Positions 23,171 to 44,872 of a DNA stretch of 64,000 bases are shown one piece after another (within the stretch, counting starts at the first letter, position 1; every line of letters starts with the position of its first letter). The DNA is from Anthopleura xanthogrammica (taxonomy: Eukaryota; Cnidaria; Anthozoa; Actiniaria; Actiniidae): contig OZ025216.1 in the NCBI GenBank assembly GCA_964019055.1, positions 1,863,001 through 1,927,000 on the forward strand, read 5' to 3'. Position numbers and translations under genes: made by a program. The notes below the pieces were generated by a model, which was not told the origin of the DNA, did no database searches, and was given only the letters and a program-made list of their open reading frames with translations.

Positions 23171-26100
23171 ATGAATAAAGTAGAGCAAGCTGTCTGCAGG
23201 ATAAGAGAAAAATTGCCGAATAATCAGGGATTTGTGACGCTTGGTGTTGGTTGTGTTGTGAAAAGTGAAGAACTTGCCACAAGTCTTGGATGGAAGTGCC
23301 CTAATCTTATACTCACTTCTTCAGCTGTAATAACTCCAGAACACCTGGCCCTAGACAGGATATTCCTAGCTGAGTTTCTTGTCTTTGAAAAGAAGGGTTT
23401 TGAAGTGTTTGACTTAAAGCTTGCTTCAGAATTTTGTACGACAACTTCGAGTCGCGCTTTGAGCGATGAAGAAGCCAAGCAACTTCCAAATGAACGGCTC
23501 ACTGTAATTTCCACAGACCCTTTAGATAAGCGAGGTTTTCTCAAGCGAATGGTCAAGAAAAGTAGCCTCCAAACCACAAGACCTATCGACTGTTTTGATT
23601 TTCAGAACTTCGATAACGAGCTCTCAGCAGAGGGAATTTTTTGCAACGTGATCCACGAGTTTGGTTCTCTCGCGCAAGAATTCGAGACAAGGACCTACAA
23701 ATTTAAACGAAACAACGAAAATCACAAATATTTTCTCGAAGATTTTGGGGAACAAGCTGTAGAACTGGACGTACAAAGCTTCCCTGCTGATGTACATCCT
23801 TTAGGAGGGGCAATTTTTTCGAAATTAGGAGTCTATGTTGGATGTTTGGGTTATGGAACGACTCAAATTGAGCCTTCCTTCGTCCCGTCTTCACACTTCC
23901 AAGGTAAGTCTAAACTGAAAATTAAAGTTTACAATAGGCTTAAAAACGCTAAAATGAACTAATTCCTGTGGTAAACCAATTTTTAGAGGAGGTTTTCATC
24001 TTGATGGCGATCTTAATAGCCAAAACAATAATAAATTATCAAAATTATCAGCCATTCGAATAATTAGACGACTCTGTCTTGCACAAATCGTGACGATAAT
24101 TTTCAAAGATCATTCTCGCTTGAGTAATGTTTATCAATTTTTTATAATTGGACACCTTCGATGATGATTTTCTATTGTTCTTTTGTCACGGGAAGGATTA
24201 TAGTTGGCTTAATTTTTGATTTTATTATTTTTTGTTGAACGCTTTTTTATTATAAAACAAAATATGAATATCAATGACAGTGATCCAGAAGGATCGATCA
24301 TCGAAAATATTATTTTTATTACTGAGGTTTAGAATAACAAAATTTGACTCCTGCTAGGGCTTGTTTTGATCATGTATTTTTAAAGCAAATTAAATTCATT
24401 AAAAAAAAAACAATAAAAATTAAACAAAATTGTTTAAGATTTCATCATGTCATTGAGGATGCAATTGGCTTCCAAAATGTTTATTATCAAAAATTCTCAT
24501 CTTCAAAACCTGCAGACAAAAACCAAATATTTCCATTCCATACTTCAATGGTCTCTCCAGGTGTTCTAGATGTGATTGTCTAGCAGTCTGCAATGAAAGA
24601 AAAATTAGGTTCTAGAAAAATGTCTTCCTAAGGAAGCTATGATTTGTCCTGTCGTGACCCCTTATGTCTATGAGCTAATCTTTAGATGTGTCGAGTCAGT
24701 TAATGAGGGTTTATTACTTATAAAACAGCATGACATTTCTTTCTTAGAAAAGTAAATAAGTCTGATTTTACAAAATAAGTTACAAATCTCCCTTTCAAAA
24801 TGATCTTGGATGCAGTTTTTTTCCTTATAATCAGGCAGTAAAAATATTCACTCAGTCACAATTTTGATTTTTAAGGCAAGTTACACCCATTTTCATAATT
24901 ACACGACCCAGACAACTAGATATAATTTGAGTCGTCTGGGATTTTGGCTTCTGTCAATCAAATTTTCAATGGTCTGAGCTAGTAAATTTTACATTGTTGA
25001 CAATCAAATAACCAGACATCCTGGGGTGTTGGTAAGCCATTTATGAAAATGTATGTGAGATGTGATTGTCCTTTAAATTTCTAGAGGGTAGGACATTTTT
25101 TGTGCTGACGTTAATTTTTAGAGTGATTGGCAGGTTTTCTCTTTTTTTTTTTGTAGTGTGCAAGCAGGCTCTTATTTGTGTGTGTGTGTTGAGCAGAGGG
25201 GGGAGGATGTAGGAGGAGGAGGGAGCCTCCCACGAACCGCCTCCCACCTTTCTCCTTTCTTTTTTTGTAACAAGAGCCTTTCATAAATTTATTTATCCCA
25301 CACCATAGAAAATACAGCCAATCAGAAAGCCATTGTATATTCGTCGGTATTTCGCTCTTCCTTCCCATCATGCACTGCACGTTGAATCTACGCATTTGTA
25401 TTTTCTATGATGTGGGATAAAATTGTTATACAAGGGTTTCTTGAGGCATACCGTGGATATCCCACTTGCACTTGTATTTTCTTCGTATACACACTCGCCT
25501 AAAGGCTCGTGCATACACTAGAAACTACAAGTGACTCGTGGATATTCCATGGTATGCTGCTCGAAACCATTGAATTACTGGTTCTGATGGTAAAAAGTCG
25601 TCCAGTTAAAATAGGACCAACAGAACTGCTGGCTACAGCCATGCAATACTTTGCTAAGAATTTATCTTTTTATTCCAGGGGTTGAAACCGAAGAAGAGAC
25701 TCAACCAGAAGAAGAAAAAAAGGAAACAGAATTGTTAGTTGAAGGAGCTGCTACTGTAGATATTAAAAATAACGAAGACAGATTGTCGACTGATGAGAAC
25801 AAAAATAAAGAACTTGAGGGAGTATCTACTGAAAAAGAGGAAGATAAACCTGTTGAAGAAACAGAAGAAAAGACAACACCAGAAGAGAAGGAGGACACTA
25901 ACACGGAAGAACAAACATTGCAATCAAATGAACAAGAAGAAACAAGAGAAGTACCTGAAGGAAAAGAAATCCAAGGAGATCAGGAATCGGGTGAAAGTAG
26001 TCAAGATACTGAGAAGGGGGTTTCAGGCGAAGAGGCATTAGTGGAAAGTTCTGAAACTTCTGAAGCTGTTGAACAGGAGAATTCATCAAAGGAAATAAAT

Positions 26101-29100
26101 AATGAGACTGAAGTGTCAGAGAGCGCAGAAGAAAATGTTGATGTAAGTAAGGAGGAAGATGGTTCTCATCCAGAGATAGTAATACCTATTGAAAGTTCTG
26201 AAAAAGAGAGTCAAGATGTAGATGAAAGTACAAGTGATCATGTCGAAGCACAGGATGAGAGGGTTGATGTGGAGGGTAATGAGCCAGAAAAAGACAGTCT
26301 TGAAGGTGGTGGGGATTTGATTCCTCAAGAAATGGAGACCAGTACTTTGGGTGGTAACGAAGATGAAAAAACATCAAATGATACCAAAGAACAAACATCG
26401 TCTCAAGAAATTGATAATGAACTTAGCGTTTCAGAAGAAAATAAGAATGTTTCTGAAGAGGCTGATGTTGCCATGGAAACAAGCAAACATTCTGATGAAG
26501 GTCATGGAGAAGAGCCAAAGATAGAGGATGGAGTTGAACCAGATGTAAGTCTACTCGCAGAAACTGAAATTAAAAATAGTGATGATGAAATCCTTCAACC
26601 GGAGGGGACTCCAGCTGAGGTGACAGAGGATAGGGATACTAATGATTCCCTTGAGGTTGGCGAAGAGTCAAGTATGGTTGAGAAAAATGCTGATATTGAA
26701 ACAGATCAAGTTAACACCAGCAATCAAGGAGTCGAAACTGATGAAGGAAAGGCTAATGAAGATAAATCTGTGATGGAAGAAGATAATAATGTTTTGGTGG
26801 TTAAAAATGAGGCAGCAAATCTTCAAGTGGAAGGATCTATTGAAGAAAGTCCAGCCCCAACTCTTGAAGAGGAGTTAGATATGAAGTTAGACATAAAAAG
26901 AAGAAAATCAAAATGTGATGAAATTCAAGCTGAAGGTAATAAAATATGTTTGTGTTTTGTTTTTCATCAGGACCCTCTATTTTATGTTTGAGTTTTCTCT
27001 TAATTTCATGAAGTAAGTAGCTGTAATTATGTCAAGAATGTCGAGGCAATATCAAGGAAAGATTAGTACTACTATTACTATACTATTATTCTAGTGGTTT
27101 GGTGTTAGGTCAAGGTGATATTTCAAAACTAAGCTTGAACACTAAAATACTCTGATTGAGAATTCCGTACAATATATTTACTACGAAAGTTTTTTCACAT
27201 ATCCATTCTCATGGTAATAAGAGCATTGCTATTAAATAAAGCACAAAATATACCACTTCAATGAAGGATAATTAAAGTTTATACTGTGTATATCACAGAG
27301 TATTATCAAATTACTGACCTGACTTAATCTGCTCATAGGTCAATCAAAATGTATTAAGTTTTATTATGAAATTGTTATCAAGATATTTATCAGCTATATA
27401 GTACATATTTGTCTACGAGATGAAATACTAATGATTATAGTAAGTGTAGTTTAGTGTTTATCCAGCCCTATGTATGGTAATCAAATGGCCTTTGTTGCAA
27501 AAAAGAATTTCAGGAATCTCAATGACTGCAATGTGATATTTTTCCTAATGACATACTTAAACCATGTGTATAGAAAAACTTGTAGGATACAGTCTAAACC
27601 TCATCTATTTCCAGGAGGAAATACAGTCCTTTATTCGTACGAAAACAGATGCTCATGTAATAATATTCTTTTAGTTTCACCCATAAATATATAGTTCTTG
27701 TTTTGCAAGGGTAGTAATTAATAGCCAGTGGCTCACAAAGCTGTGGCCTTCATTCCATGATCGAATTTATATTTAGAAGTTGGTTTTTGCAGAGGAAGGA
27801 AACCCAGAGAAAAACCCTTGAAGCACAGGAGAGAACCAACGAGCAACTTTCTACTCCTTGTGCAATTTACAACACTGAGTCCAGGAATCTTACCCCACAA
27901 GCACTCTCACCGCTATGCCATCAGTGCTTCCCTTCACAAAGCCCAAAATTTCAGAAGACCCCAGTTTAGAAAGTATTCCGAAAATTTGAATTTATTATTT
28001 GAAATTATGTGCTTTTATTTTAGCAGAAGGAAAAGAAGAAAACCTTGAAAATCAACCAGAGAAAGAAAAAATGTTGGATAAAGATACAGAAATAATTGCT
28101 GAGAAAGACAGTACCTTAAAAGAGAAAAGTTTGGATGGTAGTGAGTCTAGTAAAACTGAGGAAACACTAAAAAATGACAAGCCAGATGGACCAGAGACGC
28201 AAGTGGAGGTTCTCACATTGGAGCCAACTAAGTCCCCTAAGAAAGCTGAGGAGGATGTAGGGGAAAGCTTGGAACCAGGTAGGCTCATTTCTGTCATTGT
28301 TATCATCATCTTTACCACCATCAACATCATTTGATCATCATCCCCATTCATCAATAACATTCCAAATGTAGTTCCAGAAAATATACATACCTACATGTAT
28401 ATCACGGGTGGCATCGATTTTCTTACCCCCCCTTGTCTTTGGAAATTCTGAAATGGTTCAAGGCCACCTGGCCCAAGTAATTCCATATTTGTTTACTCCC
28501 TCCCCATCCCCCCGGAATTCCATATCATTATATATTCTCTCAATAGCTTTCTAAACATTCCTGATCTAAGAACCCCCTCTCCTTCAGATTTCCAAAATGT
28601 TGCCCATGGTAGGGTATGGATATTTTCTGGAACTACCCATTCATCACAATCATTAGTTACACCACCATCATTCATCATCATCACCGTCATCATTAATCAT
28701 CTTAATTACCACCACCACTACGTCATTGCCATCAGTCATCACATTTGTTTATCATAATGATCATCATTACCACTACCATCATTCATCACCATCATTACCA
28801 ACATCGTCATTATCATCAGTCATCATCATTTCCACCATTTCCACTGACATTCTCAAACAACATTATTTCTGATTCTTTTGCAGATGCCTTGCTTTCGGCA
28901 ACTATCACAAACAATACCAAGGTTTTAGATGATCTGGCCATCTTGCTGGACACAGAATACCAGCACGGTGGTGTTGCAAGCTGGCATGACATGGCCCTTC
29001 TACTAGATATACCAAAGGAAGCCTTTGATCACTGCTTATCCTACTCCAAGTCCAGCCCTACAGAAAGCCTAATGATGTTCTTATCAAATACTAAACCGCA

Positions 29101-31454
29101 GTTTACTATAAGAGACTTGAAAGATTCATTAAGGTCTATCGGCAGAACAGATGTAGTGCATATTCTAGATAGGTATATAGCAAGTAAGTGCATCAATTAT
29201 CATCTTCTTTATTGTTGTTGTTTCGCCGAAAGTAACTTGTCTGGAAACAGTGTTCTCTGTGAGAGCTGATAATGTTTTCCCTTTCCGATCTTGTGCCATT
29301 CCCTTGGGTATTATTGCTTTGTTTACGAAAAATCCTATTCCTAAGGTAACGTATAGCACAGGTCTGAGATAGGAAAACATTGTGCCCAAGAGCGCTCTCT
29401 GAGCTAAATTACTGCCTTGTGCTTGACAGACCCCTTGTACGTGAGCATCTCAATTTGGAGGACAAAGCAAAAGAATTTAAAATTGAGCTGCATTCCAAAT
29501 TGCTGCAAAGGTTCTTTAGACCTTTTTAAAATTCATAAATACCGCTGTGTTCATTGATTAACTACAGACTCATTTCCTCAGGGTTAGCCTTATTTCAGTG
29601 TCAAAATATTCACAAATTTCAACAGTAAAGTAAACAACTTTAAGAGTGTATTATAGATGATGAATGCATTTCCATGAACCTTGACTGGAACACATGAATA
29701 TCCCAAAAAACATTAGAATATTCACAATAAGCAACATGTACATGTACAGTAAAGATAATCAGATATCAAAGATATCAGAATATAAAGATATCAGTTTTTA
29801 TATTTTATATTATATTTTATATTTACAATTATAGTTATATTTAGCTACACTGGACATCTTGTTAAGACCAGTGTTTCTTAATACTGATAGATTTTTCCAG
29901 TTTAAATAAAGTATTTATTATTATTATTATTAAGAATGCACAACTTCAACATTACAAACATTTTGAAATTACATGAACCTTCACTGAAACATGTGAATAT
30001 TCTACACAAAACTGAGGCTAACCCTGACTGTCAAGAATTCAAAACTGGAATATTAATCACTTGCTAATCTTTTATAGGATCAATCGTTAGTGATGAAAGT
30101 GTCATTTTGGGTGTGGTCGAGCGAGATGACACTGATCTGCTAGGGGAATTAGCACTTAAGCTTGATCGCAGTGGTCCACAAAACTGGAAGTTGCTTTCTA
30201 GTCAACTGGAAGTCCCCAGGAGAATTTCTAAACACTTTGGTTCTCAGCAGAGACAAAATCCAGCTCTCCTGATGCTGAAATATCTGCCTATTTTTGACCC
30301 TGATTTAACAGTACAGTCATTGAAGGATGCTTGTGAAGCTATCAGCAAGTTTGATGTTGTTAAGTTCCTTGATACTTCGGGGGTTCCAGGTTAGTTAAAG
30401 GGTAAAAAATACTAATGGTGTCTGCATCAATTGGGAAAAAATTGCAAATTATTTTTCCTGACAATGGTAATGATGAAATTGGATGATGATAATGTTGGCA
30501 TCATAAAATGGGAGCGAAGATGTTAATGATGTTGATGATGATGATGATGAAGATAATGGCAGCATCAAATGGGATTGGTGATGATAGTGATGATGATGAT
30601 GATGATAATGATGATGAAGATAATGACATCATCAAATGGGAGTAATGATGATGATGATGATGATGATGGTGTTACAATGGCATCATCCATGTTCACTGTC
30701 TTTGTTTGATGAGCCAAGATGACAACGGATTTTCCACTTGTCTTACTCATCCACACAATCATCTCTTCTCTGGTTATCTTACAGGAGATGATGCAATAAT
30801 GGATATCTTAGAAGACACAGACATCATCGATGAAGTTTCTGACATGCTCAATGACGACGAAGTTGTACCAAACTGGAAAGACTTGGCAAAAGAATTAAAA
30901 ATTCCCGAAGTAAAATTTACTATTTTTGAGCCTGCGGTGAAAAAAAGCCCAACAAAATTGTTGTTACAAAGTATAGAACAGTGTGAGCCAGATTTAACTG
31001 TAGAGGAGCTTATTCTTGCACTAGTAGCCATGAAAAGACATGATGTTATTGATATGCTCTATAAACATTTTAAACGTAAGTATGCCGAGTGAAATTAATC
31101 ATTATTTTGCTTTTAGAATTAAATAAAAAGCTTACTCTACAATAGACCTTTCGGCTTGTTTTCCCATTTCAGACCACATGTCATTCTCTCAAGAATAAAA
31201 TTCTTGGTTTGAGTTGTATCCATATTCATTTTTCTTGTCGTGTGCAACTGTTAAACAAAGGAATGATACTCTATTGAACTAGAAAATGGCTTCATCAAAT
31301 ATCTATATTTTAAGCTACTTTGCATTTCATTTTAGGATCAGATATAAGATCAATTCTTGAGGAAAACAACTGTTTACCACCAGAACCAGAACTGGAAAAC
31401 AAAGACGAAGAAGAAAAAGATGACAGCGATGATGGTGCAGACTCTTTTGCATGA
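23171..31454 (+). CDS. Inactive trypsin-like domain fused to an acidic linker and three death domains (7 exons, about 1088 aa)
   Basis: Exons: 23171-23903, 25679-26935, 28024-28278, 28884-29183, 30078-30389, 30785-31075, 31336-31454. All six introns are phase 1 and every join restores the frame. Residues 1-244 look like a trypsin-fold (S1 family) domain: GVGCVVK, then LILTSSAVI where proteases have LTxAHVI (His to Ala, residue 52), and HPLGGAIF where they have NSGGPLF (Ser to Leu, residue 211). It should not cleave by the usual mechanism. Residues about 245-748 are Glu/Ser/Thr-rich and probably disordered. Exons 4, 5 and 6 each encode one death domain (for example NWKDLAKELKIPE, SPTKLLLQSIEQCEPDLT, RHDVIDML). 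The end is acidic (DEEEKDDSDDGADSF). Death domains assemble signalling complexes in apoptosis and innate immunity; that role here is inference. The start is supported by an in-frame TAG nine bases upstream, though an upstream exon cannot be excluded. Confidence 0.8.
23904..25678. other. First intron of the pseudoprotease-death gene
   Basis: 1.8 kb, donor AAG|GTAAGT and acceptor TTCCAG|GGG. AT-rich. Contains an imperfect inverted pair around 25290-25420 (CATAGAAAATAC and GTATTTTCTATGATG) and a polypurine tract at 25195-25235. Short open frames inside do not look coding. Confidence 0.5.
27788..27935 (-). repeat. SINE-like repeat fragment (copy 1)
   Basis: Shares a diverged pattern (AAACCCAGAGAAAAACCC, GAGAACCAAC) with repeats at 36991-37175 and 48086-48302 when read on the minus strand. 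Lies in intron 2 of the pseudoprotease-death gene. Confidence 0.45.
28295..28840. repeat. (ATC)n-type microsatellite tracts in intron 3
   Basis: Degenerate CATCAT/CACCAT repeats before and after a non-repeat stretch at about 28360-28640, just upstream of the first death-domain exon. Confidence 0.85.
29271..29381. mobile_element. MITE-like element, TIR AATGTTTTCC
   Basis: Inverted ends AATGTTTTCCCTTTCCGATC and, on the right, CTGAGATAGGAAAACATT. Related to the element at 20925-21079 by its termini. Lies in intron 4 of the pseudoprotease-death gene. Confidence 0.6.
29428..29522. mobile_element. MITE-like element of the AGACCCCTTG / TCAATTTGGAGGACAAA family
   Basis: Contains AGACCCCTTG and TCAATTTGGAGGACAAAGCA, shared with 52044-52172, 54275-54408 and 49316-49436. 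The right end (TTTAGACC) is diverged. Confidence 0.65.
29527..30040 (-). repeat. Dispersed repeat, inverted copy of 62575-62885, with nested insertion
   Basis: Blocks in the same order as the reverse complement of 62575-62885: TACCGCTGTGTTC, TCAGTGTCAAAATATTCACA, CAACTTTAAGAGTGTATT, CCTTGACTGGAACACATGAA, TATCCCAAAAAACATTAGAA, GAATGCACAACTTCAACATT. The copy is interrupted at about 29757-29932 by an AT-rich insert. Confidence 0.8.
29757..29932 (+). mobile_element. Probable retroelement 3' tail nested in the dispersed repeat
   Basis: Absent from the otherwise similar copy near 62640. Ends in TTTAAATAAAGTATTTATT followed by (ATT)n, the pattern of a LINE 3' end with a short tandem tail. No reverse transcriptase is present, so it is a 5'-truncated fragment. 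Confidence 0.6.
30475..30675. repeat. (GAT)n microsatellite in intron 5
   Basis: GATGATGAT runs with interspersed copies of a phrase like GACATCATCAAATGGGA, which repeats three or four times. A similar phrase is at 39680-39700 in an ABCF1 intron. Confidence 0.85.
31153..31294 (-). mobile_element. Inverted copy of the 20925-21079 MITE-like element
   Basis: Read on the minus strand it matches the element at 20925 through GAGTATCATTCCTTTGTTTA, ATGAATATGGATACAACTC and TCTGAAATGGGAAAACA. Lies in the last intron of the pseudoprotease-death gene. Confidence 0.8.
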
Positions 31455-32361
31455 TATTTCTAAAATGTACAGTGCGACTACTATAACCACGGCCACTTAC
31501 ACAGTCAGAACCAATCAAAATGTAGAATAGAATGGAAGGAATGCATTCCAACTTTGGCTTGTCGAGCCAATCAAACCATCGAAAGAACAATAGCATCATA
31601 GCATTCAGTCCATCTAATGCAACAAGATAATTCTGATTCCCATGAGAAAAAGACGATCATGTAAACAACTGGTGCTGTCCAGGTTTCTCATTGGCTTGAA
31701 TACCCAAAGTTGGGATACATTGTTTTCATTCTACATTTTGATTGGTTTGTTGGTTCTCCCTGTCTAAATGGCCCTGGTTAAAGTGATTGCACTGTAATAG
31801 CCATAATTAAATTTTGAGGTTGATGGTAACACTTTAACTCTCCTACACATGACGTTTCTAACATGGTAATTTTTGTAAAATATACATAATGTATTCTCCA
31901 CATGTTTTATCCTTGGCCACCTACGTGTCTTCGGTTCCCAGTAGGAGGATTGGAAGGGCACTTAATCAGCTTTGACCAGAGGTCAAGCAATGGTAGACAC
32001 TCAGACAGAACTAGTTGGTGGAAGAATGTGAATGTCTGATAATGTGCAACTTGAAGGCTAAGGGTGTGTTGGGTAAGGTCTAGGGGTACATTCTAAGGAG
32101 GGAGGGGTGTAAAATTGCTTCCCTTTGTGAAGGAGGTGTATGAATATTTTATGAAACTAACGTAAAGTATGTTTCAGAGGGGTACTTTCAAGATATCATA
32201 TAATTTTAGAAAAATGCTATAAAAACTTGTATCTTTATTTCAATATAATAATGGCCTATACTATTATGTAGGATTTACCTCAGTGACCATAGTCTATTGA
32301 ACCCACACGTTAAATGTAACTTACTCTTACTTGATGGGTGCATTATTAAAAGATGTGTCTA

Positions 32362-32596
32362 AGGCCCAGATCAGATGTCAAGCTTTTGCCGCGTTGAATC
32401 TAATTGCCTTTGAGGCCAGTGGCTAAGAAATCGCCAAGAACTACCATATAGATATCAGATCTTTCCTTAGTGCCAGGAGATGACACTTGTTAAGTTTGGT
32501 CTACCTGTACTTCTGCTAGTTTAAGGGAAAACAGCAGTCGACCTCAAAGGCAAATTAGATTTGACGAGGCAAAAGTTTGATGTTTGAACAGGGTCT
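32362..32596. mobile_element. MITE-like element with about 50-bp imperfect TIRs
   Basis: The left arm contains GATGTCAAGCTTTTGCC, GAATCTAATTGCCTTTGAGG. The right arm, reversed, contains CATCAAACTTTTGCC, CAAATCTAATTTGCCTTTG. About 235 bp, no coding potential. Confidence 0.8.
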
Positions 32597-33757
32597 AACT
32601 TGAAATAATTTCATTTAACCTATAAACTAAAGTCTTAAAGTTATTCTTGAATGGAATCAATAGACAATAATTTGTGGGTTAAATGAAATCCTTCCATTTC
32701 AAGTGTACTAAATGCTACCCTGGATTATGAAGGCTCTCTCTTTCCTGTGCTTCCAGTTGGTAGGTTTCACGCTATACCGAGGATTAAGCACTGGAGCGAG
32801 AAAGGTGATGAAACCCAAGGTAACCAAATTAAATGTTCAAATACAGCTTAAAGGGTAATTAATATTTCATTTTTCAATTTTATAAATTGGTAAAAGATAT
32901 ATTCTATTTGATATGCTGTAGAGCAGCATTTATCAAACTGTAGTTCCAGACAATATCCACCCATAGAAAGTTACTGCATTTTTTAAAAGGGATAGGTACA
33001 AAAAATTCCTTAGAGGGTAGGGGTGGGGTGGGGTGGGGTGGGGAGAGTGGCTGTCTTCTAGAACTACACATTGTATTATACAGTAACTGTACAGTTCACA
33101 TATATGGCTTAAAATAAGAGTGTGATGTATCAATTCAAAGCACAATGTATGTGTGTGTAAATTTAGTGCTATGTACTCTAGTTGTATGGTTAAGTAAAAA
33201 ATGTATGAATAACCTTACAGTCCAGCTTTAAAATCTACAGTCAAAGCTCTCCCTGTGACCACTCTCATATGTAACCAGCTATAGTTATGGCCATGATTCT
33301 GAAGCCCTTATTTGCATTGCCGCTTATGAGAGCTCATTCTCATTAGCAACCAGCTCTAGTTCAGCCACTTTTATGATTTTCTGACGTGGTCACGTTAGAG
33401 AGCTTTGACTTTTTAGAAACCACTTACTAAAAAGAACATTGCAGGTGCCGGTAACAAAAACCTGAGGGAAGAGGAGGGGGAGATAAATGGTTGTCAGGTT
33501 GGTGGGGATGACACATAATTCAAAGTCGCGACCACACCCCTGGTTAATGTCTAATAGTTTATTACTGTTCACACCCGCTATTTTTATTAGCAATTATTAT
33601 ATTTCACATTTTCAGTAGAATATCTTTCTAAAAATTCATTCATTCCTAAGGAAAAGCAAAGATGTTACCAGTAACGTTATTTTTTATGTATAGCAATAAA
33701 AATCTTTGTGCTGGGAAAGATTTTGATTCTATAATTATCATTGTGTGACAGCAGGGA

Positions 33758-33950
33758 GGCAGTGGCGGATCCAGAATCCAGAATGAAGGCTCTGGGTACG
33801 AGAATGAGGAGTATAAGTATTTGAAAAGTTAAAAACTGCAACTTTTCCCATATTTGGTGGTGGTGCAGGGTGTAGCCAGGATTTTGTCTGGGGGGGAGGG
33901 GGGGGGAGGGGGGGGGGGAGGGAGCACAAAACCCGTTTTCAGTCAAAACC
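33758..33950. repeat. Repeat block with GGCGGATCCAGA and a poly-G tract
   Basis: GGCGGATCCAGA and a TGTCTGGGGGGGAGGGG run recall the element at 42914-43076 (GGGGCGGATCCAGA followed by a G-rich stretch). The edges are not clear. Confidence 0.5.
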
Positions 33951-34233
33951 TAAGCCAAGAAAACGGCCACCATCACCAAAAATCACCAACAGGAGGGGGC
34001 TCCCCCCGGTTACATGTTTGTGGTGGGTGGGATGATGAAGTTGACAGCTGATTTATGCTGTGGGCTTCCTGTGTTTCAGACAGGCCTGGTTGCTATTCTC
34101 TTGCACCACACGGTTTTTGCCGGTGAATTTCGAAGATTGAATGAATAAAAATCTTCCTTGATCGAGGCATATTTAGAACAAAACACTCCAAAAATTCAAT
34201 TACTGTGTGCCATAAAAAGATTTTCAAGTCACC

Positions 34234-43814
<9,581 letters not shown>

Positions 43815-44709
43815 AGAAACTCCCCGACAACCCCTGAAGATGAATGACATACAACTGGAAAATAAACCAAAAATGGAATATCAAACAAGTTTGGTTCTCC
43901 TGCTAAAATGGCTGTTGAACAGTCAGAAGGATAAAGTTTTACACGCCAAAGATAAACCTTGATGACCTTGACAAAAACGATAGAAATTCTCCACTTTCTG
44001 CCGTCGTATTTCTAGCTGTTCTAAAAATAAGATGGCTAAAATCATGCATTAACATCATTCTGGCCAAAGGGCGCTTGAAAAGCTTTAGAATTTCTGCTAA
44101 AACTCCTTGAATTCATACTTTAATTGAGCACGGCTTAGCGAGTCGACCTAGTGCTTTCAAAGGATGTTCACTTTTTGCAACAAAATTTAATTGCGTTCGC
44201 GTGAGAACCGCTCCTCTAAACCATAGTAACTCAGCTCATAATACTCCTCGAAAAATTGTTTTTAATTCCTTAAATAGTCCTTCTGGAATTTTGAATTAAT
44301 TTCTCAGCACTTACCCTTGAGGAACAGAAGAAAAGTATCAAGCTAAAATCCTAATGTTGATGCAAAGAATTTCGCAGTAAAATTCATTCCCTAAAAGTCA
44401 GTTCAAACTCTTTTTAATACATTATTCAGAGCAACTTGAAGTTTTGGACCAAGCGATCCACCTGGTACGGCTTCGTGATTGGTTGATGTGAAACTACCGG
44501 AAGACAGTCACCATAACCGGTTACTTCCGGTGGTTTTACAGTGATTGGTGGAAACCAATCGAAATGCTGGCTCCGAGAATGAAATGCAATTGGTTAAAAG
44601 TCTGCCTTTTCCACGTCAGTGCAATGAAACAATCTCCCTGTAAAGAGAAAGCTCATTTCTCAAGAACGATATAATATTATATAAGATAGTAATAGTAAAA
44701 TAGACATTT
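43815..44709. other. ABCF1 3' untranslated region and spacer
   Basis: AATAAA hexamers near 43811 and 43859 could serve as poly(A) signals. Beyond that nothing recognisable except a short imperfect inverted block around 44470-44560 (CCGGAAG/ACTTCCGG). Confidence 0.45.
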
Positions 44710-44849
44710 CCCGAATTCACTTGGTGACCCGCTTGAAACAATGGTTCCAAGTCGAGGTAGGACTTGATTTGTTCATAAATTTATTTTATGTTATCAAGTT
44801 CAACCTCGACTTGGAGCCATTGTTTGGTGATGACTCAAACGAATTCAGG
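44710..44849. mobile_element. Foldback element, 140 bp
   Basis: Two imperfect inverted arms: CCCGAATTCACTTGG, CAATGGTTCCAAGTCGAGGT on the left; ACCTCGACTTGGAGCCATTG and CGAATTCAGG on the right. Small AT-rich loop. Confidence 0.75.
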
Positions 44850-44872
44850 AAAGGTTTTGCATTCAGCTCACA

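Larger units (their letters stand above)
31455..34233. other. Intergenic region between the pseudoprotease-death gene and ABCF1
   Basis: No gene recognised. Holds a TIR element (32362-32596), a (GGGGT)n tract at about 33018-33045, and a repeat block at 33758-33950 with GGCGGATCCAGA, GTAGCCAGGATTTTG and a long G run. Short open frames such as 33390-33593 do not look coding. Confidence 0.6.

Noticed and set aside
24344..24583. Possible extra exon in intron 1 of the pseudoprotease-death gene
   Set aside because: No flanking splice sites in the needed phase, and the exon 1 to exon 2 join is already in frame.
27757..27969. Possible exon with a TTTGCAG acceptor near 27790
   Set aside because: The sequence belongs to a SINE-like repeat; exon 2 joins exon 3 directly in phase.
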